Counted from the stretch's first letter, positions 9,501 to 17,105 are shown. The stretch is DNA of 64,000 nucleotides from Cystobacter fuscus (GCF_002305875.1 NZ_CP022098.1:11656001-11720000); one strand, 5' to 3'. Translations and numbers: made by a program. The notes: generated by a model from the sequence alone, not told the origin.

Positions 9501-9772
9501 CCGTCGCCCGCGAAGTCACGGATCTGCTTGAGCGCCCCGCTCACCTGCTTGTCGAAGCGGCTCTCGTCGCAGACATCGGCCACCAGCTCATGCGAGCTGA
9601 GAATCAGCGAGGTGCGCCCTCCGGGAAACGACAGCCGGAAGATGGGCCCCAGCTCGCGCGCGAGCTTCATCAGGTTCTGCATGGGCGTCTCGAAGCCGAC
9701 GTCCGGCACATTGCCGACGAGGGGACGCACATGGGGCTGGGGAATCGTGCTCGAATGGGAAGGCTTGTTCAT
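6587..9772 (-). CDS. CYP102-like self-sufficient cytochrome P450/NADPH-P450 reductase fusion
   Basis: A 1061-residue soluble fusion of the P450-BM3 type, expected to hydroxylate fatty acids or similar lipophiles with NADPH and O2. Heme domain about residues 15-465: I-helix AGHETT (272-277), ExxR (ESLR, 328-331) and heme loop FGNGQRSCIG with the Cys ligand at 410. A Pro/Ala linker follows, then an FMN flavodoxin domain (LLLLYGSNSGASE, about 493-635), then an FAD/NADPH reductase domain with RQYSVSSS and VGAGTGLAPFRGF, ending DVFA. The BM3 Phe87 and Arg47 positions appear kept (F93, R53), while Tyr51 looks like Ile57. A GTG at 9790 overlapping the upstream stop is the alternative start. It is the second gene of an operon with an alcohol dehydrogenase. 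Confidence 0.95.
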   Translation of the reverse strand: MNKPSHSSTIPQPHVRPLVGNVPDVGFETPMQNLMKLARELGPIFRLSFPGGRTSLILSSHELVADVCDESRFDKQVSGALKQIRDFAGDGLFTAMTEEPNWGKAHRLLMPAFGPAAMRNYHDDMLDVADQMFTRWERFGPDAVLDVPDNMTRLTLDTIALCGFGYRFNSFYQKEMHPFVESMVRALAEAGNRARRVPLQTQLMLRTQRQFQADIGYMHEVTRELIASRRALPPEEAPRDLLSLMLDARDPLTGEGLDEENIRNQMVTFLIAGHETTSGLLSFATYFLLRHPEVLEKAQAEVDRVLGDEMPRFEQVSQLHYIDQILRESLRLWPTAPAFSVHPKAEETLIAGTYPIRRDNTAVVLTTMLHRDPTVWKDPERFDPDRFAPEVRDSIPPHAWKPFGNGQRSCIGRAFALQEATLVLAMMLQRFHLVEPAPYELHVRETLTLKPEGLKLRVRVRKPVSRPLASRPTPGAAAPAPKQEGVASHGTPLLLLYGSNSGASEAFARRIASDGLARGYSAKVAPLDDYTGKLPKEGAVVLVTASYNGQPPDNARAFHTWISNVPEGSLLGVRYAVFGCGNRDWAATYQAIPKHFDERLSAAGAEALVARGEADARGDFFGDFEHWYAPFWEKVGAALGVSSRAVSSEPLYTVEVVPSSSTELVKQNKLELATLVDNRELVDMTSPLGRSKRHLAFKLPEGVTYAAGDYLAVLPENHPDLVERAARRFGVRTDAAVVLHSTRGAMASSLPTDKPVSVQELLGRHVELSAPATRKDLERLAEKNPCPPHAMHLAALAQDAERYKKEILDKRVSVLDLLEQYTSCLLTFGDFLELLPAMRVRQYSVSSSPRADPTVCTLTVAVVDAEAWSGQGRFHGTCSSYLARLRPGEQVAVAVRTPNAPFHPPASNATPLIMVGAGTGLAPFRGFIQERALRHARGEAAGPALFFFGCDHPEVDFLYREELAAWEREGVVKVLPAFFRQPEGDVMFVQHRLWKEREQVKALLDQGALFFICGDGRRMAPAVRETLAKIHQETVGCSEAEATAWLEGMEKQGRLVADVFA

Positions 9773-9786
9773 CGAAGAACCCCGGA

Positions 9787-10836
9787 TCACGGTTGGAGGA
9801 CGAGACGGATGGGATTGCCCTGCTTCTTCATCAGGCGCTCGACACCCAGGGGTGCGTCCGCCAGGGGCAGCACGGCGCTGACCGAGCGGGAGAAGTCGAG
9901 CCGGCCCAGCCGCGTGAGCTTCACGAGCTGCGGCAGGTGCTCGAGCCGCGAGCCGTAATGCCCCCGCACCTGCTGCATCGCCGCGCAGAAGCCGATGCCC
10001 TGGGAGAGCGACAGGGGAGCGGGAGTCAGGCCCACCAGCACGAGCCGGCCCCGAGGCGCCAACACCGACTGCGCCTGCTCACGCACGGGAGCCACGCCCG
10101 CCAGGTCCAGTGCCACGTCCAGGCCCCGCCCGTCCGTCCAGTGCAACACCTGCTCGCGCACGTCCGGCTGCTGGGGATCCAACGCCAGGTCCGCGCCCAG
10201 CGCCAACGCCCGCTCCCGGGCCTCCGGCAACGGATCGAAGGCGATGATGGGCGCCGCGCCGAACGCGCGCACCAGTTGCACGCCGTGCGCCCCCAGGCCG
10301 CCAATCCCCCAGATGCCCACGGACTCCGCGGGCCGCAGCGCCGCCGTGTCCACGATGGCCGCGTACGGCGTGGAGACCGCGTCGGGCAGGATGGCCGCCT
10401 GCTCGATGGGCAGCATGTCCGGAACGGCGATGAGCGTGTCCTGGCGGGCGAGCGCGTACTCGGCCCAGCCTCCGTCGTAGTCCACGCCACGCGTGAGCGG
10501 ACGCAGACACCCCGTCCGCGTCATGCACAGGGCACATGCCCCACACGACTGCCCCGCCTGGAGCAGGACGCGCTGGCCTGGCTTCCACCAGGTCCCCGTG
10601 CCCTCGCCGAGCTTCTCGATGACGCCCGCGACCTCATGGCCCAGGGTCACGGTCGTGAACCCCGGGCGAGGCTTCAGCCGCAGGGAACCGTCGATCAGAT
10701 GCACGTCCGACAAACAGATACCGGCCGCCAACACCTTGATGCGCACTTCACCCGGCCCTGGCTCGGGGATGGCCACCTGTTCCATCCCGAACTTCCCCGT
10801 CACGAGGTCGAGCCGACCCGCCAACATCGTCGCCAT
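9787..10836 (-). CDS. Zinc-dependent alcohol dehydrogenase (MDR superfamily)
   Basis: A 349-residue medium-chain dehydrogenase. Catalytic zinc ligands are Cys41 (GICLSD) and His67-Glu68 (GHEVAG). A structural zinc lobe is at Cys98, 101, 104 and 110, where the last gap is 5 residues instead of the usual 7. The Rossmann motif is GIGGLGAHG. AGAGGAG precedes the ATG at 10836. The stop abuts the P450 gene, so the two are surely co-transcribed. A natural reading is that the P450 makes an alcohol and this enzyme oxidises it; the substrate is inferred, not seen. Regulation is probably by the divergent Crp/Fnr protein. Confidence 0.92.
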   Translation of the reverse strand: MATMLAGRLDLVTGKFGMEQVAIPEPGPGEVRIKVLAAGICLSDVHLIDGSLRLKPRPGFTTVTLGHEVAGVIEKLGEGTGTWWKPGQRVLLQAGQSCGACALCMTRTGCLRPLTRGVDYDGGWAEYALARQDTLIAVPDMLPIEQAAILPDAVSTPYAAIVDTAALRPAESVGIWGIGGLGAHGVQLVRAFGAAPIIAFDPLPEARERALALGADLALDPQQPDVREQVLHWTDGRGLDVALDLAGVAPVREQAQSVLAPRGRLVLVGLTPAPLSLSQGIGFCAAMQQVRGHYGSRLEHLPQLVKLTRLGRLDFSRSVSAVLPLADAPLGVERLMKKQGNPIRLVLQP

Positions 10837-10896
10837 CTCGCTTCTCCTCTCGCGTCGAATCCGAGGAGAATGATGGGCACCCCACCTCCCAAACTC

Positions 10897-10912
10897 TGTC
10901 GCGACCGCGACA
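10897..10912. promoter_or_regulatory. Perfect palindrome TGTCGCGACCGCGACA, candidate Crp/Fnr operator
   Basis: Two 7-bp arms (TGTCGCG / CGCGACA) separated by AC lie in the 126-bp gap between the divergent ADH/P450 operon and the Crp/Fnr gene. The TGT...ACA ends match the general outline of Crp/Fnr-family half sites (TGTGA/TTGAT type), but the core is different. It is a candidate site for the adjacent regulator, and no other strong symmetry is visible in the gap. Confidence 0.5.
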
Positions 10913-10962
10913 CACTCGCGAAAAAGTGCCTCCAGGCGGGGCACCAAGAGGAGTGGCCCACC

Positions 10963-11670
10963 ATGAAGCCTGACCGCACGGCACTCGACTACCTGGAACT
11001 CTTCCGCTCCGGGAGCTGGTTTCGCGCCACCCCGGCCGACTTCCAGGAGAGGTTGCTCCGGCTCGGCGTCCTGCGCGCCCTGAAGACGGGCCAGCACCTG
11101 TTCTCCCGGGGCAATCTCCCCGCCGGCTTCTACGGCGTGGTCGATGGCGCCATCCGGTTGCGCACGCTCGGACCCTCCGGCCGGGAGGCCCTGCTCAAGT
11201 TCCTCGAGCCCCCCTCCTGGTGTGGGGAGATCGGCCTCTTCGACGGCCTGCCACTGACCCACGACGCCATCGCCGATGCGCCCACCGTCGTCGTCCATGT
11301 ACCGCACGCCCCCCTGGCCGCCCTGCTCGCGGAGCAGCCCGGCTATTGGTTCGAATTCGGCCGCCTCATGGCGCAGCACATGCGGCTCACCCTGCTGTCC
11401 ATCGACGAGGTCGCACACGAGGCCGTGCCCATCCGGCTCGCGCGGCGCCTGCTGCTCATCGCCCAGAACTACGGGGATCTGCACGCCCACAGCAGCCGGG
11501 TCATCGAGGTGCGGCAGGAGGAGCTGGCGATGATGCTCACCATCTCCCGGCAGACGACGAATCAGATCCTCAAGCAGCTCGAGGCCCAGGGCATCGTGGG
11601 GCTGCGCTACGGGGAGATCGAGATCCTCGACCTGGAGAAGCTGCGCGAGGTGGTGGCGGGCAATGGGTGA
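10963..11670 (+). CDS. Crp/Fnr family transcriptional regulator
   Basis: A 235-residue regulator. The N-terminal cyclic-nucleotide-binding fold spans about residues 25-130 (GQHLFSRGNLPAGFYGVVDG, then a phosphate-cassette-like stretch CGEIGLFDGLPLTHDA). The C-terminal helix-turn-helix spans about 160-225 (EELAMMLTISRQTTNQILKQ). There is no N-terminal cysteine cluster, so it is not an oxygen-sensing FNR of the classical type. The start at ATG 10963 has AAGAGGAG upstream. It is divergent from the ADH/P450 operon across a palindrome and is therefore its probable regulator; the ligand is unknown. Confidence 0.9.
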   Translation: MKPDRTALDYLELFRSGSWFRATPADFQERLLRLGVLRALKTGQHLFSRGNLPAGFYGVVDGAIRLRTLGPSGREALLKFLEPPSWCGEIGLFDGLPLTHDAIADAPTVVVHVPHAPLAALLAEQPGYWFEFGRLMAQHMRLTLLSIDEVAHEAVPIRLARRLLLIAQNYGDLHAHSSRVIEVRQEELAMMLTISRQTTNQILKQLEAQGIVGLRYGEIEILDLEKLREVVAGNG

Positions 11671-11755
11671 CGCGGGGCCCCGAGCGGGCTGACGAGGCAG
11701 CGCCGCGCACTCGGAGCGTGCACGCGGGACGCGCTTCCATTAGGCACTCCCCTGC

Positions 11756-12451
11756 ATGTCCCCCTCCCCGCCCGTGGTCGAGCTGAACGATGTCTCCAAG
11801 TCCTACGCCGAGGGCGATGCCGTGCGCGAGGTGCTCGCCGGCACGAGCCTCACCCTGCACGCGGGCGAGTTCGTCGTGCTGCTCGGCCGCAGCGGCTCGG
11901 GCAAGTCCACGCTGCTCAACCTCATCAGCGGCATCGACCAGCCCTCGCGAGGCACGGTGCGGGTGGCGGGGCAGGAGCTGGGCGCGCTGAGCGAACACGG
12001 GCGTACCCTGCTGCGCCGCGAGCGCATCGGCTTCATCTTCCAGGCCTTCAACCTGCTGCCCACGCTCACGGTGGAGGAGAACATCCTCCTGCCACTGGAG
12101 CTCACCGGGCGCGCGGGCCCGGCCTCGCGCGAGCGGGTGCGGGAGCTGCTCGACACGGTGGGCCTGGGCAACCGGGCCGCGAGCTTCCCGGACCGGCTCT
12201 CCGGTGGCGAGCAGCAACGCGTGGCGGTGGCCCGGGCGCTCGCCCATGCACCACCCCTGCTGCTCGCGGACGAGCCCACGGGCAACCTCGACGAGGCGAC
12301 GGGAAAGCGGGTGTTGGATCTGCTCGAGGAGCTCACCCGTCGCGAGCGCGTCTGCGCCCTCATCGTCACGCATGATCCGGGAATGGTCGCGCGCGCCCAC
12401 CGCGTGCTGCGACTGGAGGCGGGACGACTGCGAGAGGAGGCACGCCCGTGA
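11756..12451 (+). CDS. ABC transporter ATP-binding protein (LolD/MacB/AttE type)
   Basis: A 231-residue ATPase of the MacB/LolD class that drives extraction or export of substrate from the outer face of the inner membrane. Walker A is GRSGSGKST, the Q-loop is in FIFQAFNLLPTL, the signature is LSGGEQQR, Walker B is LLLADEPTGNLDE and the H-loop is in VTHD. It overlaps the permease gene by GTGA and is followed by a lipocalin-like secreted protein. This order matches the AttEFGH/COG5621 systems, although here a single long permease replaces two. Confidence 0.92.
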   Translation: MSPSPPVVELNDVSKSYAEGDAVREVLAGTSLTLHAGEFVVLLGRSGSGKSTLLNLISGIDQPSRGTVRVAGQELGALSEHGRTLLRRERIGFIFQAFNLLPTLTVEENILLPLELTGRAGPASRERVRELLDTVGLGNRAASFPDRLSGGEQQRVAVARALAHAPPLLLADEPTGNLDEATGKRVLDLLEELTRRERVCALIVTHDPGMVARAHRVLRLEAGRLREEARP

Positions 12452-15000
12452 AACAGCGCCTGCTCTTGCGCGCCAGCCTGCGCCACCTGGGCGGCCACCC
12501 GTGGCTCACCGCGCTGTCGCTGCTGGGCATCGCGCTCGGGGTGGCGGTGGTGGTGTCCATCGACCTGGCCAACGCGAGCGCCCTGCGCGCCTTCGAGCGC
12601 TCCACGGACACGGTGACGGGCCGCGCCACGCACCAGCTCGTCGGAGGCCCCTCGGGAGTCCCGGAGACGGTGTACCGCGACCTGCGCCTGCTGCCTGGCG
12701 CCCCCGCGTCCGCCCCGATGGTGGAAGGCTCCGTGCGCGCGCGAAGCGGCGACCAGCGGCCCCTCACCGTGCTCGGGGTGGACCCGTTCGCCGAGGGCCC
12801 CTTCCGTTCCTATGTGCCCCAGGGTGGAGGCCAGGTGGACATGGCCACCTTCCTCACCGAGCCCGGCGCCGCGCTGCTCACCGAGCGCACCGCGCGGGCC
12901 CTGGAGGTGAAGGCGGGAGACGCCCTGAGGGTGGCGGTGGAGGGCGTGGAGAAGCGGCTGCGCGTGCTGGCGGTGCTGACCCCCGGCGACGAGGGCAGCG
13001 CCCGGGCGATGGAGGGGCTCGTGCTCACGGATCTCTCCACCGCGCAGGAGCTGTTCGGCCAGGAGGGACGCCTCTCGCGCATCGATCTCCGGCTGCCGGA
13101 GGGAGCGGAGGCGGAGGCCGCGCTGGAGCGCCTGCGTCCGCTGCTGCCCGAGGGCGTGGAGGTGATGCGGCCACACGCCCGGGGCAACGCGGTGGCGCAG
13201 ATGACGCGGGCGTTCCGCACCAACCTCACCGCGCTGTCGCTGCTGGCGCTCGTGGTGGGCACCTTCCTCATCTACAACACGATGACCTTCTCGGTGGTGC
13301 AGCGGCGCGAGCAGCTCGGCCGGCTACGCGCGCTGGGCGTCACCCGGAATGAGCTCTTCGCGCTGGTGCTCGGCGAGGCGGGCGTGCTGGGCGCGGTGGG
13401 CACCGTGGCCGGCGTGCTGCTGGGCATCCTCCTCGGGCGGGGCCTGGTGGAGCTCGTCACCCGGACGATCAATGACCTGTACCTCTCGGTGAGCGTGCGG
13501 GGCCTCGCGCTGGAGCCCTTCACGTTGAGCAAGGGGCTGGTGCTCGGCCTGGGCGCCACGCTCGCCGCCGCGCTGCGCCCCGCGTGGGAGGCGGCCCGCT
13601 CGGCGCCCGCGCTCACCCTGCGCCGCTCCACCCTCGAGGACGTGGCCCATGGCCGGGCGCCGCGGCTCGCGCTGACGGGAGTGGCCGTGCTCGCCGCGGG
13701 CGTGGGGTTGCTCGCCCTGCCCACGCGGGAGCTGCTCCCCGCCTACGCGGGCCTCTTCTCGGTGCTGCTCGGCGCGTCCCTGCTGGTGCCCTGGCTCACG
13801 GCCCTGCTCGCGCAAGGGGCGGCGGGACCGTTGGGCGGCGCCTTCGGGTTGCTCGGGCGCATGGCGGCGCGTGGGGTGACGGCGAGCCTCAGCCGTACCG
13901 CGGTGGCACTCGCGGCGCTGATGGTGGCGGTGGCCACCACGGTGGGCGTGGGACTGATGGTGACGAGCTTCCGCGGCACCGTGGCGGACTGGCTCGGCTC
14001 GTCGCTGGTGGCGGACATCTATGTGTCCCCGCCCTCGCTCGTCGCCCGGCGGGGGGGAGCCGCCTTCCTCCCAGGGCTCGCCGAGCGCGTGCGCACCACC
14101 CCGGGCGTGGCCAGCAGCAGCACCATGCGCACGGCGCAGGTGCGCGTGGATGGAGTGCCCACGGACGTGCGCGCGGTGGACTTCGGCGCGACGCCCACGC
14201 GCCCCTACCGCTTCAAGGAGGGCGACGCTTCGCGCGTGTGGAAGGAGCTGGAGGCGGCCGACACCGTCATCGTCTCCGAGCCCTTCGCCTCCCACCGCCG
14301 CGTGGGGCCAGGCTCTCGCGTGGAGCTGGCGACGGACGGGGGCCCCGCGTCCTTCCGCGTGGTGGGCGTGTACTTCGACTATGGCTCGGACGCGGGCACG
14401 GTGATGATGCTGCGGAGCACCTGGCTGCACCACTTCCGCGACGAGACCGTGAGCGGCGTGGCCCTCTATGCAGCGCCGGGGCAGGACGTGGATGCGCTCG
14501 TGGCCCGGGTGCGCGAGCGCGTCGGCACCGGGCAGATGCTGGACATCCGCTCCAACCGCACCCTGCGCGAGACGTCGCTGGAAGTGTTCGACCGCACCTT
14601 CACCATCACCCACGTGTTGCGGCTGCTGGCCATCGGCGTGGCCTTCGTGGGCGTGCTCAGCGCGCTCATGGCGCTGCAGCTCGAGCGCGCCCGGGAGTTC
14701 GCCGTGCTGCGCGCCACCGGTCTCACCCCGAGGCAACTCTGGGCGCTCGTGTCGCTGCAAACGGGGCTGCTCGGTACGCTCGCGGGGTTGTTCTCCCTGC
14801 CGCTCGGCGTGGCGCTCGCGTACGTGCTCGTCCACGTCATCAACCAGCGCTCCTTCGGGTGGACGTTGCAGCTCGTGGTGGCTCCCCCGGTGCTCTTCCA
14901 GGCGCTGGGGCTGGCGCTGCTCGCGGCGGCGCTCGCGGGCCTGTACCCATCCTGGAAGATGTCGCGCGCCAACCCCGCGCGGGCCCTGAGGGAGGAGTGA
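12448..15000 (+). CDS. ABC transporter permease, FtsX/MacB family, double FtsX domain
   Basis: An 850-residue membrane protein that starts with GTG overlapping the stop of the ATPase gene. An N-terminal membrane segment (LTALSLLGIALGVAVVVSI) is followed by a periplasmic MacB-type domain, then a first FtsX domain (from about residue 255, SLLALVVGTFLIYNTM). A second helix set and large periplasmic domain (about 480-720) precede the C-terminal FtsX domain (about 730-845). With no partner permease nearby it probably acts as a single chain or homodimer with the LolD-like ATPase. The substrate may be a lipid or lipoprotein; this is family-level inference. Confidence 0.9.
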   Translation: MKQRLLLRASLRHLGGHPWLTALSLLGIALGVAVVVSIDLANASALRAFERSTDTVTGRATHQLVGGPSGVPETVYRDLRLLPGAPASAPMVEGSVRARSGDQRPLTVLGVDPFAEGPFRSYVPQGGGQVDMATFLTEPGAALLTERTARALEVKAGDALRVAVEGVEKRLRVLAVLTPGDEGSARAMEGLVLTDLSTAQELFGQEGRLSRIDLRLPEGAEAEAALERLRPLLPEGVEVMRPHARGNAVAQMTRAFRTNLTALSLLALVVGTFLIYNTMTFSVVQRREQLGRLRALGVTRNELFALVLGEAGVLGAVGTVAGVLLGILLGRGLVELVTRTINDLYLSVSVRGLALEPFTLSKGLVLGLGATLAAALRPAWEAARSAPALTLRRSTLEDVAHGRAPRLALTGVAVLAAGVGLLALPTRELLPAYAGLFSVLLGASLLVPWLTALLAQGAAGPLGGAFGLLGRMAARGVTASLSRTAVALAALMVAVATTVGVGLMVTSFRGTVADWLGSSLVADIYVSPPSLVARRGGAAFLPGLAERVRTTPGVASSSTMRTAQVRVDGVPTDVRAVDFGATPTRPYRFKEGDASRVWKELEAADTVIVSEPFASHRRVGPGSRVELATDGGPASFRVVGVYFDYGSDAGTVMMLRSTWLHHFRDETVSGVALYAAPGQDVDALVARVRERVGTGQMLDIRSNRTLRETSLEVFDRTFTITHVLRLLAIGVAFVGVLSALMALQLERAREFAVLRATGLTPRQLWALVSLQTGLLGTLAGLFSLPLGVALAYVLVHVINQRSFGWTLQLVVAPPVLFQALGLALLAAALAGLYPSWKMSRANPARALREE

Positions 15001-15001
15001 G

Positions 15002-16186
15002 ATGACGCGCGCGGGTGGACTGGTCATCGGCGTGGGAGTGGTGCTGGTGGGGCTCGCGACGGGAGCGGGGTGGGTGTCCCGCGAGGCGGCGCCTCCCCCG
15101 GCGCGGACGACCACCCTGAAGGTCTCCGAGGCGCTCGGGGCGAAGACGGGAGGAGACGAGGGGTACACACGAGCGCTCGAGCCCCGGGAGTTCCATTTCC
15201 CCGAGGACCATGGTCCCCACGCGGGCTTCCGCAACGAGTGGTGGTACTGGACGGGCCATCTCGCCACGGCGGACGGGCGCGAGTTCGGCTACCAGTTCAC
15301 CCTGTTTCGCAGCGCCCTGGCGCCCGGCGAGTCCGAGCGTGCGTCCGCATGGGGGGCGCGGCAGATCTACATGGGACACCTCACGGTCTCGGACCTCCAG
15401 GGGGGCCGCTTCCACGCCTTCGAGCGCTTCAGCCGGAGCGCGCTGGGGCTCGCGGGGGCACGGACCGAGCCCTTCCGGGTGTGGCTGGAGGACTGGAGCG
15501 CGGAAGCAGTGGGCGGCGAGCCCCTGCCCCTGCGGCTCACCGCGCGGAGTGGGGACGTGTCGCTGTCGCTCGTGCTGGAGGAGGGCAAGCCCGTGGTGCT
15601 CCAGGGAGACCGAGGCCTGAGCCGGAAGGGGTCCGAGCCGGGCAATGCCTCCTATTACTACTCACTGCCGCGCATGCCCACGCGCGGAGAGGTGACGATG
15701 GACGGCCGCGCCTTCACGGTGACGGGCGAGAGTTGGATGGACCGCGAGTGGAGCACGAGCGCGCTCGGCGCGGAGCAGGTGGGATGGGATTGGTTCTCGC
15801 TCCAGCTCTCGGATGGGAGCGAGCTCATGTACTACCAACTGCGCCGGCGCGACGGCACGGTGGATGCTTTCACCTCGGGCACCCTCATCCCCGCCCGGGG
15901 AGAGCCCGCGCACCTGACCGCGAAGGACGCGCGGCTGGAGGTGCTCGACACATGGAAGAGCCCCCGGACGGGCGTGGAGTACCCCGCGCGCTGGAGGCTC
16001 GTGCTGCCCTCGCGCGACCTCTCCCTGGAAGTGACGCCGGCGCTCGCCGACCAGGAGTTGCCCGTGACCGTGCGCTACTGGGAGGGCGCGGTGCGCCTGT
16101 CGGGCAAACACGAAGGCCAGCCCGTGGAGGGCCGCGGCTACGTGGAGCTGACCGGCTACGGAGACTCCCCTCCTCCCGCACGCTGA
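15002..16186 (+). CDS. Lipocalin-like secreted protein, AttH/CrtC (COG5621) family
   Basis: A 394-residue protein with an N-terminal hydrophobic export segment (about residues 5-25). Family motifs are FPEDHGPHAGFRNEWWYWTG (about 62-81), GYQFTLFR, MDREWSTS and GWDWFSLQLSDG. These define the predicted secreted hydrolase/carotenoid 1,2-hydratase-like family, which has two lipocalin-like beta barrels. It starts 1 bp after the permease stop, so the three genes form one operon. In AttEFGH-type systems the AttH protein is the exported partner of the ABC transporter. The enzymatic activity is not established for the family. Confidence 0.88.
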   Translation: MTRAGGLVIGVGVVLVGLATGAGWVSREAAPPPARTTTLKVSEALGAKTGGDEGYTRALEPREFHFPEDHGPHAGFRNEWWYWTGHLATADGREFGYQFTLFRSALAPGESERASAWGARQIYMGHLTVSDLQGGRFHAFERFSRSALGLAGARTEPFRVWLEDWSAEAVGGEPLPLRLTARSGDVSLSLVLEEGKPVVLQGDRGLSRKGSEPGNASYYYSLPRMPTRGEVTMDGRAFTVTGESWMDREWSTSALGAEQVGWDWFSLQLSDGSELMYYQLRRRDGTVDAFTSGTLIPARGEPAHLTAKDARLEVLDTWKSPRTGVEYPARWRLVLPSRDLSLEVTPALADQELPVTVRYWEGAVRLSGKHEGQPVEGRGYVELTGYGDSPPPAR

Positions 16187-16199
16187 GCGCCCACGCTGA

Positions 16200-16337
16200 A
16201 CTGATCAAACCCAACACGTACAACGGGACGGCAGGGCGAGCTTCCGCGAAGGCAGTAAGTGACTCGTAACCACGCTCGCGGACCCGCTCATACAGGCGGA
16301 CCTTCCAGTTACCCTCCCAAGGATGTCCGTCGCTCAT
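16200..16337 (-). pseudogene. 5' fragment of a gene, about 45 codons
   Basis: An ATG at 16337 opens [20 protein letters not shown] followed by [20 protein letters not shown] with good myxobacterial codon use. It then runs without a domain end into the antisense of the AttH-like gene. The conserved-looking start and sudden loss suggest the 5' remnant of a deleted gene. I have the impression of a family seen near myxobacterial accessory genes but cannot name it. Confidence 0.4.
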
Positions 16338-16393
16338 CGCCTTCTCCAGGGGGAGAATCTCACACTCGGCAACTCGTGGGGTACGTCAGGGGC

Positions 16394-17105
16394 ATGGCCA
16401 ACATACGCCCGATTGACCTCCTCCTCCTCGACAGCATCTTCGACATGAACAGCGGATATGTGCTGAATTTCTCCGACCGAACGATGGCACAGTTCTTCGC
16501 CGAGGAGCTGAACATCAACATAGATGATCCAGCATACCGGAAGGAGGGCACATCTAAGGCCAAGCGGCTCCGGTACTTTCTCAAGACGGCGGACGCGCCA
16601 ACAGCCGTGCGGACGCTCAACGCGCCATGGGAGTACCGGGAGGCGCTCAGACAGCAGGCGCAACGCGAAGAAACCGTTGCTAACGCGCACGGGCGTCTGC
16701 TCGAACTCATCAATCGTATTCAGGGAGGGCCCCGTCGTGAGCAGGCCCCTGCCGCCCACGCTTTCGATCGTGTGAAAGCGACGCAGCTTCGGGAGAGCCT
16801 GACTGAAACTTATCTCCTAGAAGCAAAGTGGCACGGGACCCCGATCGGCAACGCAGAGTTGCACGCCTTCCACGGCAAGGTGGAACAAAAGGCCGCTTGG
16901 ACCCGAGGCTTGTTCATCAGCCAGAGCGGTTTTACTGAAGATGGTTTGTACGCCTTCGGACGCGGCAAGCGCGTCATCTGCATGGATGGTCTCGACCTCT
17001 TATGATGCGCTCACTCGCGAGATACCAATGAACCACGTGCTCGAACGGAAAGTGCGTCGTGCTGCTGAAACGGGCGAACTGTTCGCTCGTGTCCGTGACC
17101 TATTT
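16394..17105 (+). pseudogene. Frameshifted restriction-endonuclease-like (PD-(D/E)XK) gene
   Basis: The frame from ATG 16394 gives 203 residues, from [14 protein letters not shown] to ICMDGLDLL, and then TGA at 17003-17005. The continuation DALTREIPMNHVLERKVRRA, then AETGELFARVRDLF, is in another frame from about 17002 to 17105, so a single base lost or gained splits the gene. The N-terminal domain (about residues 1-115, with [16 protein letters not shown] and [14 protein letters not shown]) and the Mrr-like part ([10 protein letters not shown] as the ExK motif, [14 protein letters not shown]) are recognisable. The segment before TYLLEAKW looks too short, as if the first half of the nuclease core were deleted. 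It is probably inactive, unless the shift is programmed or a sequencing error. Confidence 0.65.

Noticed and set aside
6680-9958. 1092-codon plus-strand open frame opposite the P450 gene
   Set aside because: Antisense shadow of a GC-rich gene; the translation is Arg/His/Gly-rich low complexity with no motif, while the minus strand holds an unmistakable P450-reductase.
13324-15267. 647-codon minus-strand frame opposite the ABC permease
   Set aside because: Shadow frame; His/Arg/Gln-rich with no domain and no ribosome site.
15885-16337. Full 150-codon minus frame starting [10 protein letters not shown]
   Set aside because: Only the first ~45 codons lie outside the AttH-like gene and look coding; the rest is its antisense, so it is recorded as a fragment only.
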